A stretch of 42,889 nt of DNA from UBA2177 sp964487525 (GTDB lineage Bacteria > Patescibacteriota > Dojkabacteria > SC72). The position numbers and the translations under genes are program-made. The notes under the pieces are model-generated. The model saw only the letters and a list, made by a program, of their open reading frames with translations, had not been told where the DNA came from and did not search any database. This document shows positions 32,753 to 41,762 of the stretch, piece after piece. The first letter of the stretch is position 1. Each line of letters starts with the position of its first letter. The DNA is taken from NCBI GenBank assembly GCA_964487525.1, contig CAZAQC010000002.1:1-42889 (forward strand), written 5' to 3'.

Positions 32753-34384
32753 ATGGAAAACTTTAAAGTAGAAAATTACAAAAAAGAATTACAAGAGATC
32801 TTTTCTAGAATTAAGAAAGAGAATAATTGGAAGGTTGATTCTTTACAAAAAATCTTAAGACAGTATCCTAAGGATGGAAACAGAACATTTAGAAAGGATG
32901 AGTTGGTAGCAGGATATGTTTTTTTAGATGAAAAAGATGAATTAATTGAAGAAAGAATTAGATTAAAACCAACTAGAAGTAACTCAGGAGTAACAACTGT
33001 AACAGTACTTACTAAGCCCTATCCATGCCCTGGTAATTGCATATACTGTCCTAATGATCCAAGTATGCCAAAGGGATATATATCTTCTGAGCCTGGGGCT
33101 CAGAGAGCACTAAGTAACAAGTTTGACCCATATGCTCAGGTACATAGCAGGCTAATAGCTTTAAAGAGTATTGGTCATAATATTGAGAAGGTTGAATTAA
33201 TAGTACTGGGAGGAACTTGGAATTTTTATACCAAAGATTATCGCCTCTCCTTTATATATGAATGTTACAGAGCATTAAATGATGTAAGAAAAGATACTAC
33301 CGAATATATTGAACCAAAGGAAGGAGAATTAAAGAAAGTAACTTGGAAAGAGCTAGAAGAGCAACACAGAATAAATGAAACAGCATATTGTAGGAATGTT
33401 GGATTAGTATTTGAAACAAGACCCGACTATATTACTGAAGATGCGGTTATAAATATGAGAAGGCTTGGAGCTACTAAGGTACAGATTGGAATACAGTCTC
33501 TTTCTAATAGCATACTAAAAAAGAATAATATTAAAAGAAAAGTAAAAGATGTAGAGAAAGCTTTTGAGATACTAAGGCGTATGGGTTTTAAAATTCATGG
33601 TCATTGGATGCCTAATCTCTATGGATCTTCTGTAAGAAGAGATGTAGCTGATTACAAAAAACTCTGGAAGAAGAAATTTTGTCCAGATGAATTAAAGATA
33701 TATCCGACCTCAATCATAAAGGATACTAAATTGAATTCATTGTACTTAGAGGGTAAGTACAAGCCATATACTGATGAAGAGTTGTCATATGTATTAAAAA
33801 AAGTATTACCTATTACTCCCAGGTATTGTAGGTTAACAAGAATAATTAGGGATATACCATCTAATGAGATTGTAGCTGGAAACAAGAAAACAAATCTTAG
33901 ACAGATAGTTGAGGGAGAGTTAAGTAAAGAGGGTATATATTCACAAGATATTAGGAGTAGAGAAATAAAGGGAGAGAAGGTTACATGGGATAATTTGGAA
34001 TTAGAAAGGATTGAGTATGATACTACAACAAGTAAAGAGATTTTTCTTTCTTACAAGACTAAGGATACAGACAGGATATGTGGATTTTTAAGATTATCTT
34101 TACCAAATGGTAAATACAGAGAGGAACATTTCTTAGAAGAATTAAAGGGTTGTTCAATTATAAGGGAGGTACATGTTTATGGTAAGGTATTAGGTATTAA
34201 GGAAGAGAGTTTGGGAGAATCACAGCATTTAGGATTGGGACGGGAATTGATAAAAATGGCTGAAGATATTTCAAAAGAAGAAAACTTTAAAAAAATCTCT
34301 GTTATATCAGCAATAGGTACCCGAGAATATTACAAGAAATTTGATTACAAATCAGAATTCTTATATATGACCAAAACTATTTAA
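32753..34384 (+). CDS. elp3: Elp3-like tRNA uridine(34) acetyltransferase (radical SAM + GNAT)
   Basis: 543 aa. Radical SAM Cys motif CPGNCIYCP with Cys92, Cys96, Cys99; PSMPKGYISSEPGAQRAL follows; a GNAT acetyltransferase domain occupies the C-terminus (LGLGRELIKMAE acetyl-CoA loop near residue 490). Elp3 builds the carboxymethyl group at tRNA wobble uridine. It is universal in archaea and eukaryotes, scattered in bacteria and found in several CPR lineages. Length fits. Its 3' end overlaps the converging gene by 8 nt. Confidence 0.9.
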   Translation: MENFKVENYKKELQEIFSRIKKENNWKVDSLQKILRQYPKDGNRTFRKDELVAGYVFLDEKDELIEERIRLKPTRSNSGVTTVTVLTKPYPCPGNCIYCPNDPSMPKGYISSEPGAQRALSNKFDPYAQVHSRLIALKSIGHNIEKVELIVLGGTWNFYTKDYRLSFIYECYRALNDVRKDTTEYIEPKEGELKKVTWKELEEQHRINETAYCRNVGLVFETRPDYITEDAVINMRRLGATKVQIGIQSLSNSILKKNNIKRKVKDVEKAFEILRRMGFKIHGHWMPNLYGSSVRRDVADYKKLWKKKFCPDELKIYPTSIIKDTKLNSLYLEGKYKPYTDEELSYVLKKVLPITPRYCRLTRIIRDIPSNEIVAGNKKTNLRQIVEGELSKEGIYSQDIRSREIKGEKVTWDNLELERIEYDTTTSKEIFLSYKTKDTDRICGFLRLSLPNGKYREEHFLEELKGCSIIREVHVYGKVLGIKEESLGESQHLGLGRELIKMAEDISKEENFKKISVISAIGTREYYKKFDYKSEFLYMTKTI

Positions 34385-35228
34385 TTTGTAGTGATAGAAC
34401 TATCTGGTCTGAGATATCAAGATACGATTCAGCATTAATTGTATCCCCTATATATTGAGTATTTACCTCGGCCCCCCAGAAAACTGGATCTTCATTAATT
34501 AAGACATCACTATGTTTCTGAACAAGGAATATGTTTGTATATTCTATAGCTGACCCATCGACTGATGAACCTTGAACATAGCTATAACTAGTTGAATCTA
34601 TACCAAGTCTAAAAATAGAAACTGTACGTATTCCATCGTTACCAACTGTGGTATACATTCCAACGGCATCATTCCCTGGGTTTGAGATTACTGAGGAAGA
34701 GAACCCTGAACATTTTGGAGTTATTGTTATAACCATCTTGGAATCATCACTTGTTATTATATGTTTACTACAATCCTTAATTAATGTACCTGTAGGTAAA
34801 GGTTCAGTTGAATAAATCCAAGTAGAAGGAATTTCCATTTCATTATTCATAATTACATCCCCTAAAAGCTCAGAAGAACTTGTTAAAACAAAATCTTTTT
34901 TGACGTACGAGATATTTTCGTTTACTACTTCGTCTTCTTCTTGGGATTCTTCTGAATTATCTATAAAATCTTCCTTATCATCATCAACAATTTCAACTTC
35001 TTCTAAGGTTTCAAGTTTTAAGAATTTTTGATACACATAGTAAGTACCCCCTAAAATGACTAAGAGTAAAAATATTATTACAACAATCAATGGGTTAAAT
35101 TTTCTTTTCTCTGGGGAGGATGAAACTTCACTCGAAGCCTGTGTATTTGTAACTATTTCTTGTTCTTGATTCTGCACGTTATTCAAATTAACTTCTGTAG
35201 GCATGTCATTTAAAGTTTTATTTTCCAT
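34377..35228 (-). CDS. Membrane-anchored protein, unknown
   Basis: 283 aa from the ATG at 35228 (MENKTLND); the frame extends 13 codons upstream, but this start leaves a normal leader. A cytosolic Gln/Ser-rich stretch of about 45 residues, one membrane helix (about 45-66), an acidic linker (Asp/Glu-rich, 75-105), then a beta-rich outer domain. CSGFSSS and KDCSKH hold two cysteines that could pair. No family recognised. Confidence 0.65.
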   Translation of the reverse strand: MENKTLNDMPTEVNLNNVQNQEQEIVTNTQASSEVSSSPEKRKFNPLIVVIIFLLLVILGGTYYVYQKFLKLETLEEVEIVDDDKEDFIDNSEESQEEDEVVNENISYVKKDFVLTSSSELLGDVIMNNEMEIPSTWIYSTEPLPTGTLIKDCSKHIITSDDSKMVITITPKCSGFSSSVISNPGNDAVGMYTTVGNDGIRTVSIFRLGIDSTSYSYVQGSSVDGSAIEYTNIFLVQKHSDVLINEDPVFWGAEVNTQYIGDTINAESYLDISDQIVLSLQIK

Positions 35229-35316
35229 TTGTTTTAGACTTAAATATATTACTTTATAATTTAGCAAATATTAAATAGTTAAACAAGGAAATAAGAACTT
35301 AAAGAGGATATAAATA

Positions 35317-35389
35317 TGGGTGCACAGGGGCTCGAACCCTGAACCTAGCGATTAAGAGTCGCTTGCTCTACCAGTTGAGCTATGCACCC
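35317..35389 (-). tRNA. trnK: tRNA-Lys (anticodon CTT)
   Basis: A 73-nt cloverleaf on the minus strand: acceptor GGGTGCA/TGCACCC, D-arm GCTC...GAGC, anticodon stem AGCGA/TCGCT with loop CTCTTAA (anticodon CTT), T-arm CAGGG/CCCTG with TTCGAGC, discriminator A. CCA is not encoded. It reads AAG codons; a substrate of the class I LysRS at 16748. Confidence 0.97.
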
Positions 35390-35442
35390 ATAATGACACT
35401 GTGATAATACCAATCTATAAGGTTTTTTTCAATATAAATATA

Positions 35443-37617
35443 CTAAAGCTCCTTTAGCGGTTCCTCTACCTTCTCTCCTTTTGTACTATCCTCCAATTTC
35501 TTAACAATGATATCTGGACTCAATATACTACCTCCATCCTTCTCTATTTCTAAACCTAATAACTTATCCTTATTTATTAACTTCAAATCTGAATTCATTA
35601 TGGATATATCATAAACTCCCTTATTCACTATAAACCTATACCTTCCTAAACTATCTGTAACCCTCTTAGATACTAACTTACCAAACTCTTTCTCATTTAA
35701 AGCAACTATTGCCCCCTCAATATAGTTATTCTCCTCATCCTTAACAATCCCATACTTCTCCTTTTTGTTAAACAAAGAAAAGATCAAAGCTATCAATGCT
35801 GGTATATACAGAACTACTACAACATAGTTCCAAATCAAATTAGTTGTATACAATGCATAAATACTAAATATCAAACCAAACAAAAAAAGAAGAATATGAA
35901 GTGATTTCCACAATGATTTGGTTCTTGAGATAAACTTAGCAATAACTTTTCTTATTATACCTACCTCTTGTTGATCCATAGGTATGGAAAAATTTGGTAT
36001 TTTTTTATCAATAGTTAAAAACGGATCCCCATGATATACATTCTCAAAAGGAAAATCTGTTTTACCAAAAACTATCTTAGATGGGAAAGTATAATCCCTT
36101 GCTGTAACCTTAATATAATACTCTGCATCTTCTAGATCTGTACTTCTAAAATATCCATGAGAATCAGTAACATCTGTCCATACCAATTCATTACTTTCAT
36201 TAAATACCCTCACTATAGCTTGTGGTATAGGATCTTTTGTTAAAGAATTATATACATAACCAGTAACATTTCCCTTCTTTCTAAACCCAAGAAGACTTAG
36301 AATTGCCAATATTACCTGGAGTATAAAGTATGGGATATTTCCAAGAGCTGTTAACAAAAATCCTAAACCAATTGTAATATTTGCTGAAGTTGCAGTAACT
36401 GTAATATTTTGCAAATCAACAGGCTCTAGCTTTCCAATAGTATTATCAATTAAATCCTGAGCTATTTCCTTTATTACATTAATAATTGGTGGGGAAGGAG
36501 GTTTAGGCTTTTCAGGAATTACAGGTGGCTCTGTAGGAGGAGTCTCGCCTCCGTCATCTTTGTTTGGGACATCTAACTTAGCTGTACAGTTTCTAGTTAC
36601 ATTAGAAACAAAATCTGTTGCTTCTACACAAAAAGTATAACTATTAAGAAGATATCCATTAATATCTGTCTCCAAATCTTTCAATTTCAATGATATATTC
36701 CAAAAATCTCCACTAACAGAGGATGTATATGTACAATTAATCCTACTATCATCGCTACCTACACACCAAAACTCTTTACTACTTATTCCTACATTATCCT
36801 TAATTCTATACCTTATATTTACAGCAAAATTACCATCCCATTGAGAAGTATTATTTTCTCCAACCCCTGAAATACTTATTAGATCTATAGCTGGACCAGA
36901 AGAGTCTTGAACACTATATACAATATTTGACCATGAGCTTTCTCCACCAAATGTATTCCTAGCCTTAACTCGATAGAAATACATTGTACTATTTTGAAGA
37001 TTATTAAATTCGTATGCTAAGTTACTAATCCATCCACTACTGTTGTCTACAGAAAGAAAGCTTCCATCTTTACTAACTTCTACATAGTATTGGTAGACAC
37101 CAGAGCCCGACATATTCCACATCACTATATTGCTATTACCTTTCGTATATTGTGGTTCAGGTAACATGACAGGTGCTACAACTGGGATAACATAGAGAGT
37201 CTCACAATCTACAATTAGAATATCGTATCCCTCGGTTATATCCTTTGCACATACAGTATATGTTCCAGGTATTGTAGAACTTACATTCCCTGTGGTTGAA
37301 CCAAAAGCGTTAGTTAAGGGTGGTTGAGTAATAACAATACCAGTAGAGTTGCCTTGTATATATATTACGATATTTCTACTTGGTCTAGGCGTACCATTTG
37401 AAGTCAGAGCAGTAATATTTACATTGGCTGGTTGTCTAATCTCTACTGTCGTAGGTACTAGACTAAGCTGTGTATACAAATCCGTAGTTATATTTGCACT
37501 TACTATTACATCATCTGTATCTACTGGAAGAAGCAATTGAGCACTGGAGATACTTAAAAAGAAGAAAGAAAAGAAAAACAAAACAAAGGTTGTTATTAAG
37601 GCAGTTTTAAATTTCAT
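35443..37617 (-). CDS. Large membrane/surface protein with FN3-like and carboxypeptidase-regulatory-like domains
   Basis: 724 aa. Signal peptide (1-26), a beta-rich region with VEIRQPANVNITALTSNG (Big/invasin-like), an FN3-like domain (about 160-240, with TMYFYRVKARNTFGG), a Pro/Lys linker (PPTEPPVIPEKPKPP), a membrane segment (about 411-445), a carboxypeptidase-regulatory-like domain (KGNVTGYVYNS to about 520), two further helices (about 575-620), and a second CarbD-like domain (IVKDEENNYIEGAIVALNEK onwards). The alternating outer and inner parts make its topology unusual. The start overlaps the recO stop (TAATG). Probable adhesion or surface-signalling role. Confidence 0.7.
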   Translation of the reverse strand: MKFKTALITTFVLFFFSFFFLSISSAQLLLPVDTDDVIVSANITTDLYTQLSLVPTTVEIRQPANVNITALTSNGTPRPSRNIVIYIQGNSTGIVITQPPLTNAFGSTTGNVSSTIPGTYTVCAKDITEGYDILIVDCETLYVIPVVAPVMLPEPQYTKGNSNIVMWNMSGSGVYQYYVEVSKDGSFLSVDNSSGWISNLAYEFNNLQNSTMYFYRVKARNTFGGESSWSNIVYSVQDSSGPAIDLISISGVGENNTSQWDGNFAVNIRYRIKDNVGISSKEFWCVGSDDSRINCTYTSSVSGDFWNISLKLKDLETDINGYLLNSYTFCVEATDFVSNVTRNCTAKLDVPNKDDGGETPPTEPPVIPEKPKPPSPPIINVIKEIAQDLIDNTIGKLEPVDLQNITVTATSANITIGLGFLLTALGNIPYFILQVILAILSLLGFRKKGNVTGYVYNSLTKDPIPQAIVRVFNESNELVWTDVTDSHGYFRSTDLEDAEYYIKVTARDYTFPSKIVFGKTDFPFENVYHGDPFLTIDKKIPNFSIPMDQQEVGIIRKVIAKFISRTKSLWKSLHILLFLFGLIFSIYALYTTNLIWNYVVVVLYIPALIALIFSLFNKKEKYGIVKDEENNYIEGAIVALNEKEFGKLVSKRVTDSLGRYRFIVNKGVYDISIMNSDLKLINKDKLLGLEIEKDGGSILSPDIIVKKLEDSTKGEKVEEPLKEL

Positions 37618-38225
37618 TATATTTCCTCAGCTACTCTTTTAATGTAATTATCCATAATCCGGGTCAGGTTAGAAGAATTGTATGGATCTTCTCCTAATGG
37701 TTTACTATTCCCTTTACTGTAGCAATTTTTACAGACTAGTGCAAAGTTTTTCTCATCAATATATTGTATATCTTTTTTATTATCACAGTACATACAAGAT
37801 GAAAAATCATTAAGAAATCCCATCTCTTTTAAGAATTTTATTCTTAACTTATTCATAGACTCAGTATCTAGATTATGCTGAATAGCTTTTTGCAATGCAT
37901 CAAAAAGCTTAGGGTATGGATCATATTCCTGAAGAAATTTGTTTAACAAGAAAAGAACTCTCTTAACATTCTGCATATCTACATTATCAATATCAAGCAT
38001 ACCTATTAATTCTGATTCGGTTAAGAGAGGCATTCCCCTTCCTTCATAGAAAGATATTTTACTTGTACTTAGTGTTTGCATATTACCTCTATTCTTACTA
38101 TTTATTTTTCTCATACTTCTTGCAAAGAGAGTAAACTTTCCTAACTCTCTTCCAAAGACAGTAAGTATCTTGTCTGCTTCGGAATAGTTCACTGATTTTA
38201 TTACAGTTACTACATCTTTACCCAT
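37617..38225 (-). CDS. recO: DNA repair protein RecO
   Basis: 202 aa. N-terminal OB fold (VTVIKSVNYSEADKILTVFG, followed by FTLFARSMRK), helical middle and a C4 zinc finger (CMYC near 143 and CKNC near 165). RecO loads RecA at gaps with RecR and anneals SSB-coated ssDNA. Slightly short against the usual 230-250 aa. It sits between the sugar transferase (8-nt overlap) and the surface protein gene. Confidence 0.9.
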   Translation of the reverse strand: MGKDVVTVIKSVNYSEADKILTVFGRELGKFTLFARSMRKINSKNRGNMQTLSTSKISFYEGRGMPLLTESELIGMLDIDNVDMQNVKRVLFLLNKFLQEYDPYPKLFDALQKAIQHNLDTESMNKLRIKFLKEMGFLNDFSSCMYCDNKKDIQYIDEKNFALVCKNCYSKGNSKPLGEDPYNSSNLTRIMDNYIKRVAEEI

Positions 38226-38874
38226 ATGCTCCTTTCCTTGTTAAAACGATATATGGAGTTTTAAAGAATATTTTTAAATCATCACATATATTCATATTTT
38301 GTGAATACTTAGCATCTATAACTAATCTATTTTTAAAAGATATTAAATTTCTACCAGATACTTGCCATACTCCTGTCATTCCTGGTCTAACAGTTAATAT
38401 ATATTTTAAATATTTCTTATCTTTTGGATTAGACTTAAGATATGTCTCTATCTCCTCTCTATACATAGGTCTTGGACCTATTAATGACATATCTCCTTTC
38501 AATACATTTATTAATTGAGGTAATTCATCTAAATCTGTCTTCCTTATTATTCTTCCAATCTTAGTTATTCTTGTATCCTCATCTATTGTTAACTTTATTC
38601 CAGGATTTTCCCACTTCTTTTTTAATTCAGCAAACTTAGGATTATGTAATATCTCTTTATGTGCATCAGGTATCATACTTCGAAATTTGTACATTCTGAA
38701 ATACTTCCCATTCAAACCTAATCTCAATGGGTCTTTCAAAAAAATCTCTCCTCTATCTGCAAACCAGATTAACAAAGATATTACTAGAAGTAGAGGCGAT
38801 AGCAGGATGAGGAGGAATAGGGAGAATATTACATCGAATATTCTTTTAATTATTCTGTAAGGCATCTTTGACAT
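38218..38874 (-). CDS. Undecaprenyl-phosphate sugar phosphotransferase (initiating enzyme)
   Basis: 218 aa from the ATG at 38874, which fits the typical N-terminus (KRIFDVIFSLFLLILLSPLLL); the frame runs 12 codons further. One membrane helix, then the bacterial sugar transferase domain: FRMYKFRSM, DEDTRITKIGRIIRKTDLDE and GDMSLIGPRP, ending with RPGMTGVWQVSGR. It links a sugar-1-phosphate to undecaprenyl phosphate to start glycan synthesis, consistent with the two glycosyltransferases upstream. Overlaps the preceding GT gene by 29 nt. Confidence 0.9.
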   Translation of the reverse strand: MSKMPYRIIKRIFDVIFSLFLLILLSPLLLVISLLIWFADRGEIFLKDPLRLGLNGKYFRMYKFRSMIPDAHKEILHNPKFAELKKKWENPGIKLTIDEDTRITKIGRIIRKTDLDELPQLINVLKGDMSLIGPRPMYREEIETYLKSNPKDKKYLKYILTVRPGMTGVWQVSGRNLISFKNRLVIDAKYSQNMNICDDLKIFFKTPYIVLTRKGAYG

Positions 38875-40027
38875 AGTTTTGTAGCTTATATACAAATATC
38901 TCTGATGCAAAATTATCGGCCTGTTTTCTACAATTGTCTGGATCGTACTGTTCTGATTTAAATTTCTTTAAAATCTCTTCTAATGCACTTACTGTATATT
39001 TCTCAAAGAATATTCCTGTTTTAGGATTACTCTCTGATACTGTTTCCAATACTCCACCCTCTTTGTAAGCTATCACTGGAGCTCCAGATGCATTAGCCTC
39101 TACAGGAACTATTCCGAAGTCTTCGTCTCTTACAGGAAATATTAATGCTTTGGTACGAGACAGTAAATTAAATTTCTGTGGATCAGTTACATATCCTAAA
39201 AATTTAACCAAACCTTTTGCATTTAATTCTTTAACAAGTTCCTTCATAGCTTCAAAGTGTTGTCCTGTACCAGCTACTTTTAATGGAACACCTGCCTTTA
39301 CACATGCCTTTATTGCCAGATCAACTCCTTTGTATGTCTCAACTCTTCCTAGATACAGGAACCAATTCTCCTTCCTATTTGTTCTTCTAATCTCTTTAAT
39401 CTTTTTAACTTCAACAGGAGGATATATTACATCAGCTTCAATATCATAGTATTTCTTAATTCTTTTCTTTACAACATTTGATATTGCAGCAATCTTGTAA
39501 CATCTTCTAGCGGCATTTCTATCCCATCTTTGCCAGATTCTTTCTAATATCGTACCTGTAAAAAAGTGGTAGAATTTGAATAGGCCTCTATTTACACCCT
39601 CTAATTGCTCTGCCTGTTTTAATACTCTTCCTTTCTTTTGCCAAAAGAATTTAGGAGGAGACATACAGATATTTATATGTTTAATATTTCTTGGCTTAGC
39701 AAATTTCGCAAAAGCTATGGAAAGAGATACAGCTATATCAAAACCTTTAAATCTGAAGGATCTGTATGCTAATGGTTGTAGAAGAAGAAAGAATTGTCTG
39801 AATTTGTCTCTACCTGGTAAATATTGCATAAAGGAATGGTTAATCTTTACCCCTGGTAGAAACTCTTTTACGAATTTTTCATCATAGTATGCCGTAAAGA
39901 CCTCACTATTTGGAAATGCATCAACTATATATCTTAGATGTACTTCTGCTCCACCATGTTTGTAGAGGGGTTCACTTATTATTGCTACTCTTATATCGCT
40001 AGTTGGTTGTTTGGGTTTCTTTGTCAT
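38846..40027 (-). CDS. Glycosyltransferase family 4
   Basis: 393 aa, GT-B fold. N-terminal domain with GGAEVHLRYIVDAF and a C-terminal donor-binding domain with FLYLGRVETYKGVDLAIKA and the EDFGIVPVEA motif (E-x7-E). Transfers a sugar in the surface-glycan pathway. Overlaps the second GT gene by 29 nt, and both have similar length and layout, as expected for duplicates that diverged. Confidence 0.88.
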   Translation of the reverse strand: MTKKPKQPTSDIRVAIISEPLYKHGGAEVHLRYIVDAFPNSEVFTAYYDEKFVKEFLPGVKINHSFMQYLPGRDKFRQFFLLLQPLAYRSFRFKGFDIAVSLSIAFAKFAKPRNIKHINICMSPPKFFWQKKGRVLKQAEQLEGVNRGLFKFYHFFTGTILERIWQRWDRNAARRCYKIAAISNVVKKRIKKYYDIEADVIYPPVEVKKIKEIRRTNRKENWFLYLGRVETYKGVDLAIKACVKAGVPLKVAGTGQHFEAMKELVKELNAKGLVKFLGYVTDPQKFNLLSRTKALIFPVRDEDFGIVPVEANASGAPVIAYKEGGVLETVSESNPKTGIFFEKYTVSALEEILKKFKSEQYDPDNCRKQADNFASEIFVYKLQNYVKDALQNN

Positions 40028-41165
40028 ATACCTGGTTTATGTATTTTTCTAAATTATCTAAAAAGTTTTCTTCTGAGAACTTAAGGGCATGTTTTTTAAT
40101 CTTTTCTGTATTATATCTTGTTTTGTTGAAATTAATAAGCAAGGATGTTAATTCTTCCTCTGTTTGAAAGAATTCTCCTGTAACTCCTTTCTCTATAGTT
40201 TCAAGAAGACCACCTTGTCCATATCCTAACACAGGAGTTCCTGATGCCATTGCCTCAACGGGTACTAATCCAAAATCTTCTAATCCACAAAAGAGTAATA
40301 CTTCAGATAGCTGATATATTGTTTTGACTTCCATATCATCTTTAACAAATCCTAGGAATTTTATTCTCTTATCCTTGTTAGCTACTTTCTCAAGATATCT
40401 TCTATCTGGTCCTTCTCCTATTATTACTAGATTCTTATTTGCTTTAATACATGCCCTTATGGCCCAATCAACTCTCTTGTGATCATACAGTCTTCCTGTT
40501 ATTAAAATGAATTCATTTGGTAAATTGTATTTCTCTTTAATCTTTTTCTTTTCTGTATCTGATGACTTTTTAAAATATCTTTCTTCAACTCCTGGATATA
40601 TTACAGTGGCTTCTTTTTTGTATGTTTTCCATACTTTTCGAGCAATGAATGCGGAATTCGCAGTCCAGTAGTTTACTCTTCTTGATGTTGTCCAATCCCA
40701 CACTCTCATGTATGTATTCAGAAATGCAGATATCGGTTTGTAAAGTGATCTTAATTTAGAACCCCTAACATTTAATTCTTTGTCCCAAAGACTTCTAGGA
40801 GGAGTCATAACCATAGCTATGTGAGGTTGATCTATTCCTGTAATAACTCCTTTACCTGGTCCTGCTGAAATACTGATTACCAAATCATATCCCTCAAGAT
40901 CAAAATTTTCGTATGCAAATGGTGTGAATATTTTAAGGTGTCTAAAGAAATGTTTTGGTAGAAAATTGGATATCTTTTGAACAAAGCTTGTATATACCTT
41001 ATTTTTTAATGTTGGATATTTTGATTTATCAAATACTATTGTAAAGATATCTGCATATGGAAAGAGTTTGAGCATGGAATACATTTCTCTGTCTGCTCCA
41101 CCAAAAGCACTCATTTGATCAGCGATTATAGCTACTCTAGAAAATTTCTTTTTCAAATCATTCAT
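39999..41165 (-). CDS. Glycosyltransferase family 4
   Basis: 388 aa, GT-B. SAFGGADREMYSMLKLFP in the N-terminal domain, LITGRLYDHKRVDWAIRA and EDFGLVPVEAMASGTPVLGY in the donor domain. Probably acts in the same glycan pathway as the following GT4 and the initiating transferase. Starts 6 nt after the zinc-ribbon gene stop, thus in one operon with it. Confidence 0.88.
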   Translation of the reverse strand: MNDLKKKFSRVAIIADQMSAFGGADREMYSMLKLFPYADIFTIVFDKSKYPTLKNKVYTSFVQKISNFLPKHFFRHLKIFTPFAYENFDLEGYDLVISISAGPGKGVITGIDQPHIAMVMTPPRSLWDKELNVRGSKLRSLYKPISAFLNTYMRVWDWTTSRRVNYWTANSAFIARKVWKTYKKEATVIYPGVEERYFKKSSDTEKKKIKEKYNLPNEFILITGRLYDHKRVDWAIRACIKANKNLVIIGEGPDRRYLEKVANKDKRIKFLGFVKDDMEVKTIYQLSEVLLFCGLEDFGLVPVEAMASGTPVLGYGQGGLLETIEKGVTGEFFQTEEELTSLLINFNKTRYNTEKIKKHALKFSEENFLDNLEKYINQVYDKETQTTN

Positions 41166-41171
41166 TAATGA

Positions 41172-41687
41172 TTATAGCTCAGGAATGTCTCCATCACCAA
41201 ATCCAAAATCTTCAGCAGAAACATCCTCCTCATCTTCGGAATCCAATTGATCTAAAGCTTTGGTTAAATCATCATCAGCTTCAGCTATTACTTCCTTCCT
41301 AGCACCCTCTTCTTCATCTGGGAATATTACATCTAGAGAACCATCATCATCTTTGCTAGGATCTATACCTACATCATCTAATCCCTCTTCGTTACCCATA
41401 AGTATGATATTTGGTTCCTCTTTATCAATACTTACATAATCATCATCGTCCTCTTCAATCTTTTTATTTCCATTCTCCTTTCTTTTTTCTACTCTCTTCA
41501 AGAATCTTTCAGCATCCTCTCCAAATTTCTCTACAACATCTATGACTCGCATAGCTTCTCCGCAATCAGGGCATAGCTCAATGTGGTCTATTTCATTACC
41601 ACAATGAGGACATGAGAGAAAAATAACATGAACACTTTTTCTTGCTGTAACTAGTTCTTCTTTTTTATCTTTCTTGTTATTGGGCAT
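41172..41687 (-). CDS. Acidic zinc-ribbon protein
   Basis: 171 aa from the ATG at 41687 (MPNNKKDKK); the frame is open 21 codons upstream. Basic N-terminus, a zinc ribbon CPHC...CPDC (about 26-42), then a long acidic region with low complexity (Asp/Glu). Similar small zinc-ribbon plus acidic-tail proteins are common in CPR genomes near secA; function unknown. Confidence 0.7.
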   Translation of the reverse strand: MPNNKKDKKEELVTARKSVHVIFLSCPHCGNEIDHIELCPDCGEAMRVIDVVEKFGEDAERFLKRVEKRKENGNKKIEEDDDDYVSIDKEEPNIILMGNEEGLDDVGIDPSKDDDGSLDVIFPDEEEGARKEVIAEADDDLTKALDQLDSEDEEDVSAEDFGFGDGDIPEL

Positions 41688-41762
41688 TTTAATGAATATT
41701 ATCTGTTTATTTAGAATAGTATAGGGACTATAGTGTGTCAATAAACCCATAGAAAAAGGAAT

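Noticed and set aside
35443..37617. Sortase signal in the large surface protein
   Set aside because: The C-terminus is a soluble Lys/Glu-rich tail with no LPxTG-like motif or terminal membrane helix.
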